Assembly (NCBI RefSeq): GCF_007829875.1
Contig: NZ_VIWV01000001.1
Location: 1,054,001-1,118,000 of the forward strand
From: Streptomyces capillispiralis
GTDB lineage: Bacteria; Actinomycetota; Actinomycetes; Streptomycetales; Streptomycetaceae
Direction: 5' to 3'
DNA length: 64,000 bases
The notes beneath the pieces are model-generated. The model was given only the letters and a program-made list of their open reading frames with translations, was not told the origin of the DNA and did no database searches. Every line of letters begins with the position of its first letter. Within the stretch, counting starts at the first letter, position 1. The position numbers and the translations under genes were made by a program. Of this stretch, positions 10,586 through 22,013 are shown piece by piece.

Positions 10586-11473
10586 CTAGCGGGGCGTGGT
10601 GACGGCGCCGCCGGTCAGTTCGGTGAGGTCGGCGAGCATCCGGGCCGTGTCGGGTTCCCGGCCGGTGAACAGGCGGAACGCGTCGGCGGCCTGGAAGGCG
10701 GCCATGCCGCCGCCGTCGAGGGTGGCGCAGCCGGCCGCGCGGGCGGCGCGCAGCAGTTCGGTCTCCAGCGGGCGGTAGACCACCTCGGCGACCCACAGGT
10801 CCGGGTGCAGCAGTCCGGCCGGCAGGGGCAGGCCGGGGTGGGCGGCCATGCCGGTGGGGGTGGCGTGGACGAGGCCGCCGGTGCCGTGGGCTGCGGCGAG
10901 CAGGCGGGGCAGCCGGTCGGGGGTCGCGGCGGCGGCGCGGCCCGGGCCGAAGGCGCGGTTCAGTGCGGTGGCGAGTTCGGCGGCCCGGTCGGGCAGGGCG
11001 TCCACGACGGTGACCCGGCCGGCGCCCAGGGTGAGCGTGGCGTGGGCGACGGCCGCTCCGGCGCCGCCCGCGCCGAGCTGCACCACGCGCTCCAGCGGTA
11101 CGTCGGGCAGACCGCGGGCGAAGGAGGCGGCGAAGCCGGTGACGTCGGTGTTGTGGCCGATGGCGCGGCCGTCGTCGAACACGACGGTGTTGACCGCGCC
11201 GAGCGCCCGCGCCCGCGGATCGAGGGCGTCGAGGTGGTCGAGGACGAGCTGTTTGCACGGGTGGGTGATGTTGAGCCCGTCGAACCCGAGGAGCCGGGCG
11301 GCACGCAGCAGTTCGCCCACCGCCTCCGGCGGCACGCCGATCGTGTCGAGGTCGAGCAGCCGGTACAGACAGCGCAGTCCCTGGCGGCCGGCCTCCCGCT
11401 CGTGCAGCGCGGGGCTGAGCGACGGGCCGATGCCGGAGCCGATCAGCCCGACGAGATACGAGTCCTTGAGCAC
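10586..11473 (-). CDS. Quinate/shikimate dehydrogenase (AroE family)
   Basis: Oxidises shikimate and/or quinate, or reduces dehydroshikimate. At 295 residues it has the substrate-binding SLSP near residue 19, the catalytic lysine in GLNITHPCKQ, and the NTDVTGF motif. The nucleotide loop is QLGAGGAGAAV, and the second strand ends VTVVDALPDRA. An Asp at this place usually favours NAD, whereas biosynthetic AroE has an NRT-type motif, so a catabolic role is supported. The GTG start at 11473 has a GGAGG Shine-Dalgarno 6 nt upstream. It leads an operon with the dehydratase-HPPD gene and diverges from the TetR gene. Confidence 0.88.
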   Translation of the reverse strand: MLKDSYLVGLIGSGIGPSLSPALHEREAGRQGLRCLYRLLDLDTIGVPPEAVGELLRAARLLGFDGLNITHPCKQLVLDHLDALDPRARALGAVNTVVFDDGRAIGHNTDVTGFAASFARGLPDVPLERVVQLGAGGAGAAVAHATLTLGAGRVTVVDALPDRAAELATALNRAFGPGRAAAATPDRLPRLLAAAHGTGGLVHATPTGMAAHPGLPLPAGLLHPDLWVAEVVYRPLETELLRAARAAGCATLDGGGMAAFQAADAFRLFTGREPDTARMLADLTELTGGAVTTPR

Positions 11474-11500
11474 CGGGACCTCCAGAGACGGCTCACCAAT

Positions 11501-11514
11501 GTACGAACCAGTAC
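11501..11514. promoter_or_regulatory. Candidate TetR operator between dehydrogenase and regulator
   Basis: A GTAC-N6-GTAC inverted repeat lies in the divergent gap, 28 nt from the dehydrogenase start. It is set in one of the few AT-containing stretches here (GTTAGCTATAT follows). TetR proteins commonly bind such sites in the gap beside their own gene. The arms are short and each GTAC is itself palindromic, so support is modest. Confidence 0.35.
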
Positions 11515-11617
11515 GTTAGCTATATCAGCAGCGAAGGCCGGGCGGGAAGACCCGGCGGGCCGGGGCCGGGCTGCTTCTAGAATCACCGGACACCGCACCC
11601 CGGCCCGAAGGAACCCG

Positions 11618-12283
11618 ATGACCAGCGTCGAAGAACCGGCACGGCCCGGCGAGCGCATCCGTGACGCCGCCCGCACCAGGGCCGAGATCCTCGACGTGGC
11701 GACCCAGGAGTTCGCCCGGGCCGGCTACGACGGCGCCCGCGTCGACGAGATCGCGGCCCGCACCCGCACCACCAAGCGGATGATCTACTACTACTTCGGC
11801 GGCAAGGAACAGCTGTTCACGGCCGTGCTGGAGCGGGCGTACGGGGTGATCCGCGAGGCCGAACAGCAGCTGGACGTCGACCACCTGGACCCGGTGGCGG
11901 CCATCCGGCGGCTGGCGGAGCTGACCTTCGACCACCACGAGCGGCACCCCGACTTCATCCGCCTGGTCAGCATCGAGAACATCCACGGCGCGCAGCACAT
12001 CGCGGCCAGCGAGAAGCTGGGCCGGATGGGGTCGCCCGCGCTGGACGTGATCCGCCGGATCCTCGCGGCGGGGCAGGAGTCGGGCCTGTTCACGGCCGAT
12101 GTCGACGCGGTCGACCTGCACGCGATGATCAGCTCGTTCTGCTTCTTCCGGGTGTCCAACCGGCACACCTTCGGCGCGCTGTTCGCCCGCGACCTGGTGG
12201 ACCCGCACCGGCGCGAGCACTACCGGACGATGCTGGGCGACATGGTGATCGCCTACCTCACGGCGGAGCGCGCGGCGGGCTGA
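11618..12283 (+). CDS. TetR/AcrR family regulator of the quinate/shikimate cluster
   Basis: This 221-residue one-component regulator has the TetR helix-turn-helix near residues 30-65 (VDEIAARTRTTKRMIYYYFGGKEQLFTAVLE-like region). Its C-terminal ligand domain contains HERHPDFIRLVSIENIHGAQH, typical of the subfamily with a TetR_C domain. The start is ATG 11618 with GAAGG 5 nt upstream; the frame is open far upstream but that stretch is antisense to the dehydrogenase and dehydratase. It sits between the divergent dehydrogenase and the permease, next to two candidate palindromes. It likely represses import and breakdown until an aromatic-pathway acid binds; the ligand is inferred. Confidence 0.9.
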   Translation: MTSVEEPARPGERIRDAARTRAEILDVATQEFARAGYDGARVDEIAARTRTTKRMIYYYFGGKEQLFTAVLERAYGVIREAEQQLDVDHLDPVAAIRRLAELTFDHHERHPDFIRLVSIENIHGAQHIAASEKLGRMGSPALDVIRRILAAGQESGLFTADVDAVDLHAMISSFCFFRVSNRHTFGALFARDLVDPHRREHYRTMLGDMVIAYLTAERAAG

Positions 12284-12354
12284 TGCGCGCGGCGGGATGC
12301 GACGCGACCCCTTGACAGTGGTGGCGGCCGGGCGCAGCATCCCTACCGCCGCGA

Positions 12355-12378
12355 CTAACTATCCAGTGGGTTAATTAG
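12355..12378. promoter_or_regulatory. Imperfect palindrome upstream of the MHS permease, candidate TetR operator
   Basis: The arms CTAACTATCC and GGTTAATTAG, separated by AGTG, match in 8 of 10 positions. The element is AT-rich compared with its surroundings and lies 67 nt before the permease GTG start. The position fits a promoter-overlapping operator for the adjacent TetR regulator. Confidence 0.5.
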
Positions 12379-12445
12379 CGCATCGGCCTCTCCCCTCCGC
12401 TCGCCCTCCGCGTACCGTCGTGGAGTCCCCCTGAAGGAGCACGCC

Positions 12446-13804
12446 GTGTCCGTCCCCGCACCGCACCGCGACGCAGCCCCGCCCGGACAGCCGAAGAAGG
12501 CCGCGGCCGCGGCCTGGATCGGCAGCGCCCTGGAGTACTACGACTTCTTCATCTACGGCAGTGCGGCGGCGCTGATCTTCCCGGAGGTCTTCTTCGACGA
12601 CTCCGACCCGGCCACCGCCACCCTGCTGTCGCTGGCCACCTTCGGTGTCGCCTACGCGGCCCGGCCGCTCGGCGCGCTGTTCCTCGGGCACGTCGGGGAC
12701 CGGCTCGGCCGCAAGAAGATCATGGTCTTCACGCTGATGCTGATGGGCCTGTCGACGTTCCTCATCGGCTGTCTGCCCACCCGCTCCCAGGTCGGCGACC
12801 TCGCCCCGGTGCTGCTGGTGCTGTGCCGCGTCCTCCAGGGCATCTCGGCGGCCGGCGAGCAGGCCAGCGCCAACTCGATGACCCTGGAACACGCGCCGGC
12901 GGACCGGCGGGGCTTCTTCACCAGCTTCACGCTCAGCGGCACCCAGGGCGGGCAGTTGCTCGCCACGCTGGTGTTCATCCCGGTCGCCGCGCTGCCCGAG
13001 GAGCACCTGCTGTCCTGGGGCTGGCGGGTGCCGTTCTGGCTGAGCGTCGCGGTGGCCGTGGCGGGCTGGGTCATCCGGCGCAGGCTGGAGGAGACACCGG
13101 CCTTCGCCCGGCAGACCGCCACCGAGGGCGTGGTGCGGCTGCCGCTGGTGGTGCTGGTGCGCGAGCACTGGGCGGACGTCCTGCGGGTCGTCGCGGGCGC
13201 GCTGATCGCCTCCGTCAGCACGATCTTCACGGTGTGGGCGCTGGCGTACGCGACCAGTGACGCCGTCGGCATGTCGCGCTCCTCCATGCTCTGGGTGGGT
13301 GCCCTGGCCAATGTCGTCGCGCTGGCGGCGATCCCGTTGTGGGCCGCGCTCTCCGACCGGGTGGGCCGCCGTCCGGTGTTCCTGGTCGGCGCCGCCGGCA
13401 GCGCGGTGACGATGTTCCTGTACCTGTGGGCGATCTCCACCGGGAACCACGCGCTGACCCTGCTCCTCGGCATCCTCGCCTTCGGTGTCGTCTACAGCGC
13501 CGCGAACGGTGTGTGGCCGTCCTTCTACGGGGAGATGTTCCCGACCCGCGTCCGGCTCTCGGGTGTGGCGATCGGCACCCAGATCGGTTTCGCGGTGGCC
13601 GGTTTCGCGGTCACGTTCGCCGCGCGGATCGCCGGTCCCGACGGCGACGACTGGTCCGCGGTGGCCCTCTTCACGGCGGCCCTGTGCGTGCCGCCGGTGC
13701 TCGCCGCGCTCACGGCCCGGGAGACCCACCGCACGGCCACCGAACGGCTCGGGGAACGCGCGGGCGCGGCGGAGGCGGAGCGGCCGGAGAAGGTGACGGC
13801 CTGA
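12446..13804 (+). CDS. MFS transporter, metabolite:H+ symporter (ShiA-like) family
   Basis: A 452-residue inner-membrane protein with about 12 transmembrane segments. The N-terminal AAAAAWIGSALEYYDFFIYGSA and the loop GHVGDRLGRKKIM are typical of the MHS family, which takes up organic acids such as shikimate, dehydroshikimate, alpha-ketoglutarate and proline betaine. Beside quinate/shikimate-type catabolic enzymes it is probably the uptake system for their substrate (inference). The GTG start at 12446 has AAGGAG 6 nt upstream. A strong hairpin follows 50 nt after the stop. Confidence 0.88.
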   Translation: MSVPAPHRDAAPPGQPKKAAAAAWIGSALEYYDFFIYGSAAALIFPEVFFDDSDPATATLLSLATFGVAYAARPLGALFLGHVGDRLGRKKIMVFTLMLMGLSTFLIGCLPTRSQVGDLAPVLLVLCRVLQGISAAGEQASANSMTLEHAPADRRGFFTSFTLSGTQGGQLLATLVFIPVAALPEEHLLSWGWRVPFWLSVAVAVAGWVIRRRLEETPAFARQTATEGVVRLPLVVLVREHWADVLRVVAGALIASVSTIFTVWALAYATSDAVGMSRSSMLWVGALANVVALAAIPLWAALSDRVGRRPVFLVGAAGSAVTMFLYLWAISTGNHALTLLLGILAFGVVYSAANGVWPSFYGEMFPTRVRLSGVAIGTQIGFAVAGFAVTFAARIAGPDGDDWSAVALFTAALCVPPVLAALTARETHRTATERLGERAGAAEAERPEKVTA

Positions 13805-13853
13805 CCCGCTGCCGGTGATTCCCAGGTCCCTTCCGCGAGGGGCCCGGCGACCA

Positions 13854-13879
13854 GCGCTCCCGCCGCCGGGCGGGGGCGC
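13854..13879 (+). terminator. Hairpin terminator after the MHS permease
   Basis: The arms GCGCTCCCGCC and GGCGGGGGCGC pair over 11 bp with one G-U pair and a 4-nt loop. No U-tract follows, as is usual for streptomycete terminators. The rest of 13805-14141 holds no gene; it should contain the promoter of the UvrA-like gene, though no clear -35/-10 pair was found. Confidence 0.6.
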
Positions 13880-14141
13880 TCGTCGGCGTCGCGGGTCGGC
13901 GCGCGCTCGCCCGCACTCCGTTCCCGACCGGTCAGGAATCGAGAAGCGCGACGGGCCGCGGCCCGCCTAGCCTGGCCCTGGCGCGCGCATCCGCGGCCGG
14001 GAACCCGTCGTACGGACGGCGGGCCACGGCCGGTGCCGCGCCGCAGACCGACGACCGCGCCGCGCCCCGCGCCGCCGGTCGGACCGAGCCGGGGAACGCC
14101 GGCGGGACCACGACGGGGCCCCGCCCGACGGATGGAGAACG

Positions 14142-16535
<2,394 letters not shown>

Positions 16536-16548
16536 GCGCCCACCGCAC

Positions 16549-16573
16549 GCGCCGGGGTGCTACGCCCCGGCGC
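16549..16573. terminator. Bidirectional terminator between convergent genes
   Basis: A perfect 9-bp stem (GCGCCGGGG / CCCCGGCGC) with a 7-nt loop lies 13 nt after the UvrA-like stop. It overlaps the last codons of the convergent PPOX gene. Confidence 0.6.
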
Positions 16574-17006
16574 CCCGTGCGATGCCGTACGCCCGCTCCA
16601 CCCGCAGCCGCAGCACCAGCCGCCGGTCGCGGACCATGGCGGCGCGGTAGTCGTCCCAGTCGGGGTGCTCGCCGCTGAGGTCGCGGTACAGCCGGACCAG
16701 TTCCTCCACCGTCCCGTCGTGCGGGTCGCCGGCGACGGTCGACAGGTCGGCGGTGCCCTCGGCGACCGTGTAGGCCCAGCGGTCCCGGGTGGTGACGTGG
16801 TAGGAGGCCCGGGGGTCGCGCCTCAGGTTGCGGGTCTTGGCCCGGTCGTCCGTGAGCGAGACCCGGATGATCCGCTCGTCGGGGTAGTAGACGTGCATGA
16901 CGTTGGACAGCTGGGGCCGTCCGTCGCGTTTCAGCGTGACGAGCACTCCGCCGGGCTCCTCCGAGAGCAGACCGAGCAGTGCGTCCTGTGCGGCGTCCTG
17001 AGTCAT
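16560..17006 (-). CDS. PPOX-class (F420-dependent type) oxidoreductase
   Basis: A 148-residue split-barrel flavin/F420-binding protein of the pyridoxamine-5'-phosphate-oxidase-like superfamily. Features include GVLVTLKRDGRPQLSNVMH at the start of the barrel, then RNLRRDPRASYHVTTRDRWAY and a C-terminal RLVLRLRVERAYG. In actinobacteria this group commonly uses F420H2 to reduce small substrates; the substrate here cannot be told. The frame is open upstream to 17093, but ATG 17006 (MTQDAAQDALLG) gives the usual family N-terminus. It diverges from the serine hydrolase gene. Confidence 0.85.
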   Translation of the reverse strand: MTQDAAQDALLGLLSEEPGGVLVTLKRDGRPQLSNVMHVYYPDERIIRVSLTDDRAKTRNLRRDPRASYHVTTRDRWAYTVAEGTADLSTVAGDPHDGTVEELVRLYRDLSGEHPDWDDYRAAMVRDRRLVLRLRVERAYGIARGAGA

Positions 17007-17124
17007 GCCTCGGTCAACGCCGCGCACCGTCCCGGCGTTCCCGGCCCTCACTCGTACGGAGGTCTGAGCCGGTCCGTGCGGGGTATGCCGCACTCACCTC
17101 GACGAACCCGATCCAAGGAGGGCG

Positions 17125-18354
17125 ATGGCAGTGCTGCGGCAGGAGACCGGTCCCGAGGAGGCCGGGCTGGACGCGGGGGCGCTGGAGCGTCTGGACGGTC
17201 ATTTCGCCCGCCTGGTCGACGAGGGGCGGCTGCCCGGATTCCTGGTGTCCGTCGCCCGGGGCGGCCGGGTCGCGCACCTCACGGCGTACGGGGCGCGGGA
17301 CATCGCGGCCGGGCTGCCCGTGCGCGGGGACACGCTGTGGCGGATCTACTCCATGACCAAGCCGGTGACGTCGGTGGGCGCGCTGATGCTGATGGAGGAG
17401 GGGCGTCTGTCGCTGGACGATCCGGTCGGCCGTCACCTCCCGGCGTTCGCGGAGCCGCGCGTGTACGAGGGCGGATCGGGTGACGAGGTGCGCACCCGCC
17501 CCGCCTCCGGCCCCCTCCTCGTACGGCATCTGATGACGCACACCGCCGGGCTGACGTTCGCCTTCTACCACGCGCATCCCGTCGACGCGCTGTACCGGGC
17601 GGCCGGGCTGGAGTCGGCGGTGCTGCCGGGCTCGGACCTCGCCCGGACCACCGAGGCGTACGCGCGTCTGCCGCTGCAGTTCGATCCGGGCACGCAGTGG
17701 AACTACTCGGTCGCCTCGAACGTGCTGGGGCGCGTCATCGAGGTCGTGTCCGGACAGCCGCTGGACACCTACCTCGCCGAGCGCGTCTTCCGGCCGCTCG
17801 GCATGACGGACGCCGGCTTCGAGGTCGACGACGAGCGGGCGGGGCGGCTCGCGGAGCTGTACGGGGAGGCGGAGGGCGGCGGCCTCGAACCGATTCCGGG
17901 ACTGCCGCTGCGGGGACGTCCCCGGTTCCTGTCCGGCAGCGGCGGCATGGTCGCCTCCGCCCATGACATGCACCGGTTCATGGAGATGCTGCGGCGGCGC
18001 GGCGAACTCGACGGCACACGGCTGCTCACCCCGCGGACGGTGGACCTGATGACCCGCAACCACCTCCCGGGCGGTGCCGACCTGCGCGCCTTCGGCAGCC
18101 GTCCCGCGCACGACGAACCGGGCAACGAGGGCGTCGGTTTCGGTCTCGGCGTCTCCGTCGTCATCGACCCGTCCCGTACGCAGGCCCCTTCCTCGCTGGG
18201 CAGTTACGGCTGGAGCGGGGTGGCCACCACCACCTTCTGGGTCGACCCGGGCCGCGACCTGACCGTGCAGTTCTACACGCAGGTGCGGCCCCGGTCCTCC
18301 CACACCGTCTTCCGTGACCTCAAACGGCTGGTGCACGAGGCGGTGGCGCGCTGA
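17125..18354 (+). CDS. Serine hydrolase, class C beta-lactamase/EstB family
   Basis: A 409-residue penicillin-binding-protein-like serine hydrolase. The nucleophile motif SMTK (Ser in IYSMTKPVTS, about residue 75) is followed by the second motif YSVASN (about 193) and a C-terminal GWSGVATTTFWVD region in the place of the third motif. No signal peptide or membrane segment is visible, so a cytoplasmic esterase or amidase is more likely than a true beta-lactamase. ATG 17125 has AAGGAGGG about 6 nt upstream. The stop lies 6 nt from the convergent ribA stop, with only a 6-bp palindrome between them. Confidence 0.88.
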   Translation: MAVLRQETGPEEAGLDAGALERLDGHFARLVDEGRLPGFLVSVARGGRVAHLTAYGARDIAAGLPVRGDTLWRIYSMTKPVTSVGALMLMEEGRLSLDDPVGRHLPAFAEPRVYEGGSGDEVRTRPASGPLLVRHLMTHTAGLTFAFYHAHPVDALYRAAGLESAVLPGSDLARTTEAYARLPLQFDPGTQWNYSVASNVLGRVIEVVSGQPLDTYLAERVFRPLGMTDAGFEVDDERAGRLAELYGEAEGGGLEPIPGLPLRGRPRFLSGSGGMVASAHDMHRFMEMLRRRGELDGTRLLTPRTVDLMTRNHLPGGADLRAFGSRPAHDEPGNEGVGFGLGVSVVIDPSRTQAPSSLGSYGWSGVATTTFWVDPGRDLTVQFYTQVRPRSSHTVFRDLKRLVHEAVAR

Positions 18355-18360
18355 CGGGCG

Positions 18361-19020
18361 TCAGGACAGGTGCGCCACCGCGTCCAGGTGGGGCAGGTGG
18401 TGGTCGAGGCGTTCCCGCTTGGTGCGCAGGTAGGTGATGTTGTCCTCGCACGGCGGGATGAGCAGCGGCACCTGCTCGGCGACCGGGATGCCGTGCCGCA
18501 CCAACGCCTCCCGCTTGCGCGGGTTGTTGGACATCAGCCGCACCGACCGTACGCCGAGGTCGTGGAGGATGCCGGCGGCGACACCGTAGTCGCGGGCGTC
18601 GACCGGCAGGCCGAGCGCCAGGTTGGCCTCGACGGTGTCCAGGCCCTCCGCCTGGAGGGCCATCGCGCGCAGTTTGGCGAGCAGGCCTATGCCGCGGCCC
18701 TCGTGCCCCCTCAAGTAGACGACCACGCCCGCGCCTTCGGCGACGACCGCGCGCAGCGCGGACGCCAGCTGGTCGCCGCACTCGCAGTGCTGCGAGCCGA
18801 AGGCGTCCCCGGTGAGGCACTCCGAGTGCAGCCGGGTGAGGACGCCTTCCGTGCCGAGGTCGCCGTACACCAGGGCGACCTGCTCGTCACCGCGGTCGTG
18901 GTCGAGGTAGCCGACCGCCTGGAACGTGCCGTACACGGTGGGCAGCGGCGCATTCACGACGCGTTCCACACCGGTCCGCCGCGCGGGCTTCTTGCCGAGT
19001 ACGCCTACTTTTTCTGTCAT
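18361..19020 (-). CDS. GTP cyclohydrolase II homologue with Tyr-to-Met change (FAPy-forming type)
   Basis: A 219-residue GTP cyclohydrolase II. Zinc ligands Cys68, Cys79 and Cys81 are in [20 protein letters not shown], and the GTP site is [10 protein letters not shown]. Where classical RibA has Tyr (RAY), this protein has Met120 (RAMALQ). In S. coelicolor the homologue SCO6655 has the same substitution and releases the formylated pyrimidine (FAPy) instead of completing deformylation (Spoonamore and Bandarian work, recalled). The gene lies divergent from a creatininase-family hydrolase, the family of archaeal FAPy deformylase ArfB. ATG 19020 ([12 protein letters not shown]) was chosen; the frame is open upstream without similarity. 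It is unlikely to be the housekeeping riboflavin enzyme. Confidence 0.9.
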   Translation of the reverse strand: MTEKVGVLGKKPARRTGVERVVNAPLPTVYGTFQAVGYLDHDRGDEQVALVYGDLGTEGVLTRLHSECLTGDAFGSQHCECGDQLASALRAVVAEGAGVVVYLRGHEGRGIGLLAKLRAMALQAEGLDTVEANLALGLPVDARDYGVAAGILHDLGVRSVRLMSNNPRKREALVRHGIPVAEQVPLLIPPCEDNITYLRTKRERLDHHLPHLDAVAHLS

Positions 19021-19061
19021 GATTCTCGCGTTCCTAAGCAGAGACGAAAGGCCGTGAAGAC

Positions 19062-19862
19062 ATGGGTGGTTCACACAATCGGTCGGCGGCATACGGCCCG
19101 GTGCACGGTCTGTTGCCGGCGGATACTACTGAGGATGTACGGAATCGGGGCGCCGGCGTCTCACGGCAGATCGCGGTCCTTCCCGTCGGGAGTTTCGAGC
19201 AGCACGGTCCGTTCCTGCCGCTGGCGACCGACACGCTGGTCGCCTGTGCGATCGCGCGGGAGATCGCCGACGCCCATCCGGTGCACCTCCTCCCCCCGGT
19301 GACGATCTCCTGCTCGCACGAGCACGCGGCCTGGCCGGGGACCGTCTCCCTCTCCTCCGTGACCCTGCACGCGGTCATACGGGACATCGCCGACTCGCTG
19401 CGCCGGTCCGGTGTGGACACCCTGGTGCTGGTCAACGGGCACGGCGGGAATTACGTGCTGGGCAATGTCGTTCAGGAATCCTCCGCGCGCGGTGAGCGGA
19501 TGGCGCTGTTCCCGGCCCCGGAGGACTGGGAGACGGCGCGGGTGCGAGCCGGTGTGGTCACCTCGCTGCTCACCGACATGCACGCGGGGGAAATCGAGAC
19601 CTCCGTTCTTCTGCACGCGCATCCGGAATTGCTGCGGCCCGGTTATGAGACCTCCGATCATGTCGCGGACGACCGGCGTCATCTCCTCACGGCCGGTATG
19701 TCCGCCTACACCGATTCCGGTGTCATCGGCCGTCCTTCTCTGGGCTCGGCGGAAAAGGGCAAGGAACTCCTGGCGAGCCTCGCGGATTCCTTCGGCACGT
19801 ATTTCTCACTGCTGACCTCACCTCCGGGCCCGCCCGGCCCTCCCAGCCCGTCCGGCGTCTGA
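19062..19862 (+). CDS. Creatininase-family amidohydrolase (ArfB-like candidate)
   Basis: A 266-residue metal hydrolase of the creatininase family. Metal-ligand motifs are [25 protein letters not shown] and [10 protein letters not shown]. Members include creatininase, the mycofactocin peptidase MftE and archaeal ArfB, which removes formate from FAPy. It is divergent from the FAPy-type cyclohydrolase with 41 nt between starts, so an ArfB-like deformylase role is attractive but inferred. ATG 19062 follows GAAAGG. The last 157 bp are overlapped antisense by the flippase-like gene, and the C-terminus ends in a Pro/Gly-rich tail ([14 protein letters not shown]). Confidence 0.85.
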   Translation: MGGSHNRSAAYGPVHGLLPADTTEDVRNRGAGVSRQIAVLPVGSFEQHGPFLPLATDTLVACAIAREIADAHPVHLLPPVTISCSHEHAAWPGTVSLSSVTLHAVIRDIADSLRRSGVDTLVLVNGHGGNYVLGNVVQESSARGERMALFPAPEDWETARVRAGVVTSLLTDMHAGEIETSVLLHAHPELLRPGYETSDHVADDRRHLLTAGMSAYTDSGVIGRPSLGSAEKGKELLASLADSFGTYFSLLTSPPGPPGPPSPSGV

Positions 19863-20986
19863 GGACGAGTCCGAGGCCGAAGGCCGACGGGGGGTCCGGG
19901 GGCGACGCCTCCGGGCACGGGACGGGAAGGGGCGGCGGGGGCGACAGAAGCGCGGTCCGCGGCCGGCCGGGAGGCCGCCGCCCGCACCCCCGCGTACCAG
20001 CGGGCGACCAGCACCACGGCCCCCGGCAGACTCGCCACCAGACCGAGGACGCCGTACACCACCGCCACGGTCAGCCCCCGGCCCGCACCGAGCCCCGCCG
20101 CACCGAACGCCCACGCGGTGACCCCCTCCCGGGGCCCCCACCCGCCCACGTTCAACGGCAGCCCCATGGCCAGCAGCGCCAGCACCGCGAGCGGCACCAG
20201 CTCGGCCACGGAGGCATCCGCTCCGGCGACCTGCCCGGCGAGGACGAACATCGCGACGTACCCGGCGAGCACGACGACGGACGACAGCAGAACCCCCGGC
20301 GCGGTGCGCCGCGAGCACAGCCCCGCACGGGCCCCGGCCCACATCCCGTGCCACGCCCGCCCCCGCCGCCGCGACGGCGCCCTGTTCATGCGCAGCGCCA
20401 GCACCACCGCACAGGCGCCCAGCGCGGCGAGCCCGACGAGCGGGACGGCCTGCCGGACCTCATCGCGCACGGGCGACGGCAGGGTCACCAGCACCACGGC
20501 CCCGGCGGCGAACAGCGCGAGCTGTCCGGCGGTCCGCTCCAGGACCACCGCCCGCACCCCGCGTCCCAGATCGCCGGTGCTCCGTCCGTGGCGCACCGCT
20601 CGGTGGACGTCACCGAGGACACCGCCCGGCAGCGCCGCGTTCAGGAACAGGGCCCGGTAGTAGTCGGCGACGGCCGCGCCGAGCGGCAGCCGGACGCCGA
20701 GCCCCCGCGCCACCAGCGCCCACCGCCAGGCGCTGAACACGGTGGTCAGCAGTCCGATCGCGAGCGCGGCGAGCAGCGTCGCGGCGTCGATGCGGCGCAG
20801 CCCGTCCAGGAAGGCCCCGGTGCCCAGGCGCCAGAACAGGACCACGAGGATCGCGACACCGGCGACGGTGCCCAGACGGGTGCGCACGGCGGGGGTGTTG
20901 AGCCGGGCGAGGAGGCCGCGGGAGGCGCGATCCGTCCTCGGCGCGGACGCCGCCGCCGTGGGCGCCTGCGCCGTCCGCGCGCTCAT
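19706..20986 (-). CDS. Flippase-like membrane protein (lysylphosphatidylglycerol synthase TM family)
   Basis: A 426-residue protein with about eight transmembrane segments, beginning around residue 39 (VAGVAILVVLFW). Family features include LLTTVFSAWRWALVARGLG, ALPGGVLGDVHRA and PLNVGGWGPREGV. This UPF0104/AglD-like family occurs with glycosyltransferases and is thought to act in lipid-linked sugar handling. The ATG at 20986 overlaps the methyltransferase stop (ATGA). After the last membrane segment, a 100-residue Pro/Gly/Arg-rich tail runs into the opposite creatininase gene, overlapping it by 157 bp; the tail has no recognisable domain, so the true 3' end is worth checking. Confidence 0.8.
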   Translation of the reverse strand: MSARTAQAPTAAASAPRTDRASRGLLARLNTPAVRTRLGTVAGVAILVVLFWRLGTGAFLDGLRRIDAATLLAALAIGLLTTVFSAWRWALVARGLGVRLPLGAAVADYYRALFLNAALPGGVLGDVHRAVRHGRSTGDLGRGVRAVVLERTAGQLALFAAGAVVLVTLPSPVRDEVRQAVPLVGLAALGACAVVLALRMNRAPSRRRGRAWHGMWAGARAGLCSRRTAPGVLLSSVVVLAGYVAMFVLAGQVAGADASVAELVPLAVLALLAMGLPLNVGGWGPREGVTAWAFGAAGLGAGRGLTVAVVYGVLGLVASLPGAVVLVARWYAGVRAAASRPAADRASVAPAAPSRPVPGGVAPGPPVGLRPRTRPQTPDGLGGPGGPGGEVSSEKYVPKESARLARSSLPFSAEPREGRPMTPESV

Positions 20987-22013
20987 GCGTCCCCGTCCAC
21001 CGGCCGGCACAGGGCGAGCAGATCGCTGTGGTGGACGACGACCCGCAACTCCCCCGCCGCGCAGGCCTCCAGACGCTCGGCCAGATAGCGGCCGGCGCGC
21101 TCCGCCAGGTCCGGTCGCTCCTCGACCGCCGCTCCGACCCAGCCCCGCAGCCACTGCTCGGTCAGCGCGGCCTGCCCGGGACCGAGCCGCCAGGGGCTCG
21201 GGTTCAGCCGTACGGTCGCGCCCTGCTCGGCGAAGGCCTCGGCGGCGACCGTGACCGCGTCCGGGCCGAGCAGACCGCCCCGGCGCTGGTGGGCGTTGAA
21301 CGCCTCGGTGATCTCCTGGTCCATCGGGTGCGGCGCGCTCAGTTCGACACGGCCCGCGACGGAGAGCGTCAGCAGCGCCGGGCAGCCGGCTCCCGTGCAG
21401 GCGGCGACCAGGGCGCCGACCTCCTCGCGGGTGAGGACGTCGAGCAGCGCGGACGCGGTCACCAGGGAGGCGCCGGCGAGCGCGTCCGGGGTGAGCCGGG
21501 CGATGTCGCCGCGCCGGGTCTCGACGGTGACGTGGCCGCCGTCGGCGGCGGAGCGGGGCGAGGCGACGGCGGCGAAGTGCAGCAGGTAGGGGTCCCGGTC
21601 GTGCAGGACCCAGTGCTGGGCGCCGTCGAGATGGGGGGCCAGCCAGCGGCCCATGGATCCGGTGCCGCAGCCGATGTCGTGGACGACCAGTCCCTCCGTC
21701 CGGCGCGGGAGTTCGGCGAGCCGGAGGCGCAGCGGGTCGAGCAGACCGGCGGAGCGGGCGGCGGCGTCGGCCGGTTCGCGCAGTCGCAGCCACTCGGGCG
21801 CGTACCGGGGCGGCTCGTCCGAGTCGGTCCCGCGCAGCCGCAGGGTGGCCCGCTCGCCGGGGCGGGGCGCGGGTCCCGCCCCGGGGATGACGGACGGACC
21901 GGCACCGGTCGCCCCGGACGTCCCGCCGTCCTCGCGCGGGCCGGGTTCCTGGTGGGTGCGGGCCCGGGATCCCGACGACGTGCCGCCGAGCGGTGTGGTG
22001 GTCGCCGGTTCGG

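Noticed and set aside
18351..18364. Palindrome CTGACG-GG-CGTCAG between convergent stops as a terminator
   Set aside because: Only 6-bp arms with a 2-nt loop, too tight to form a stable hairpin; it mainly reflects the two facing TGA stops.
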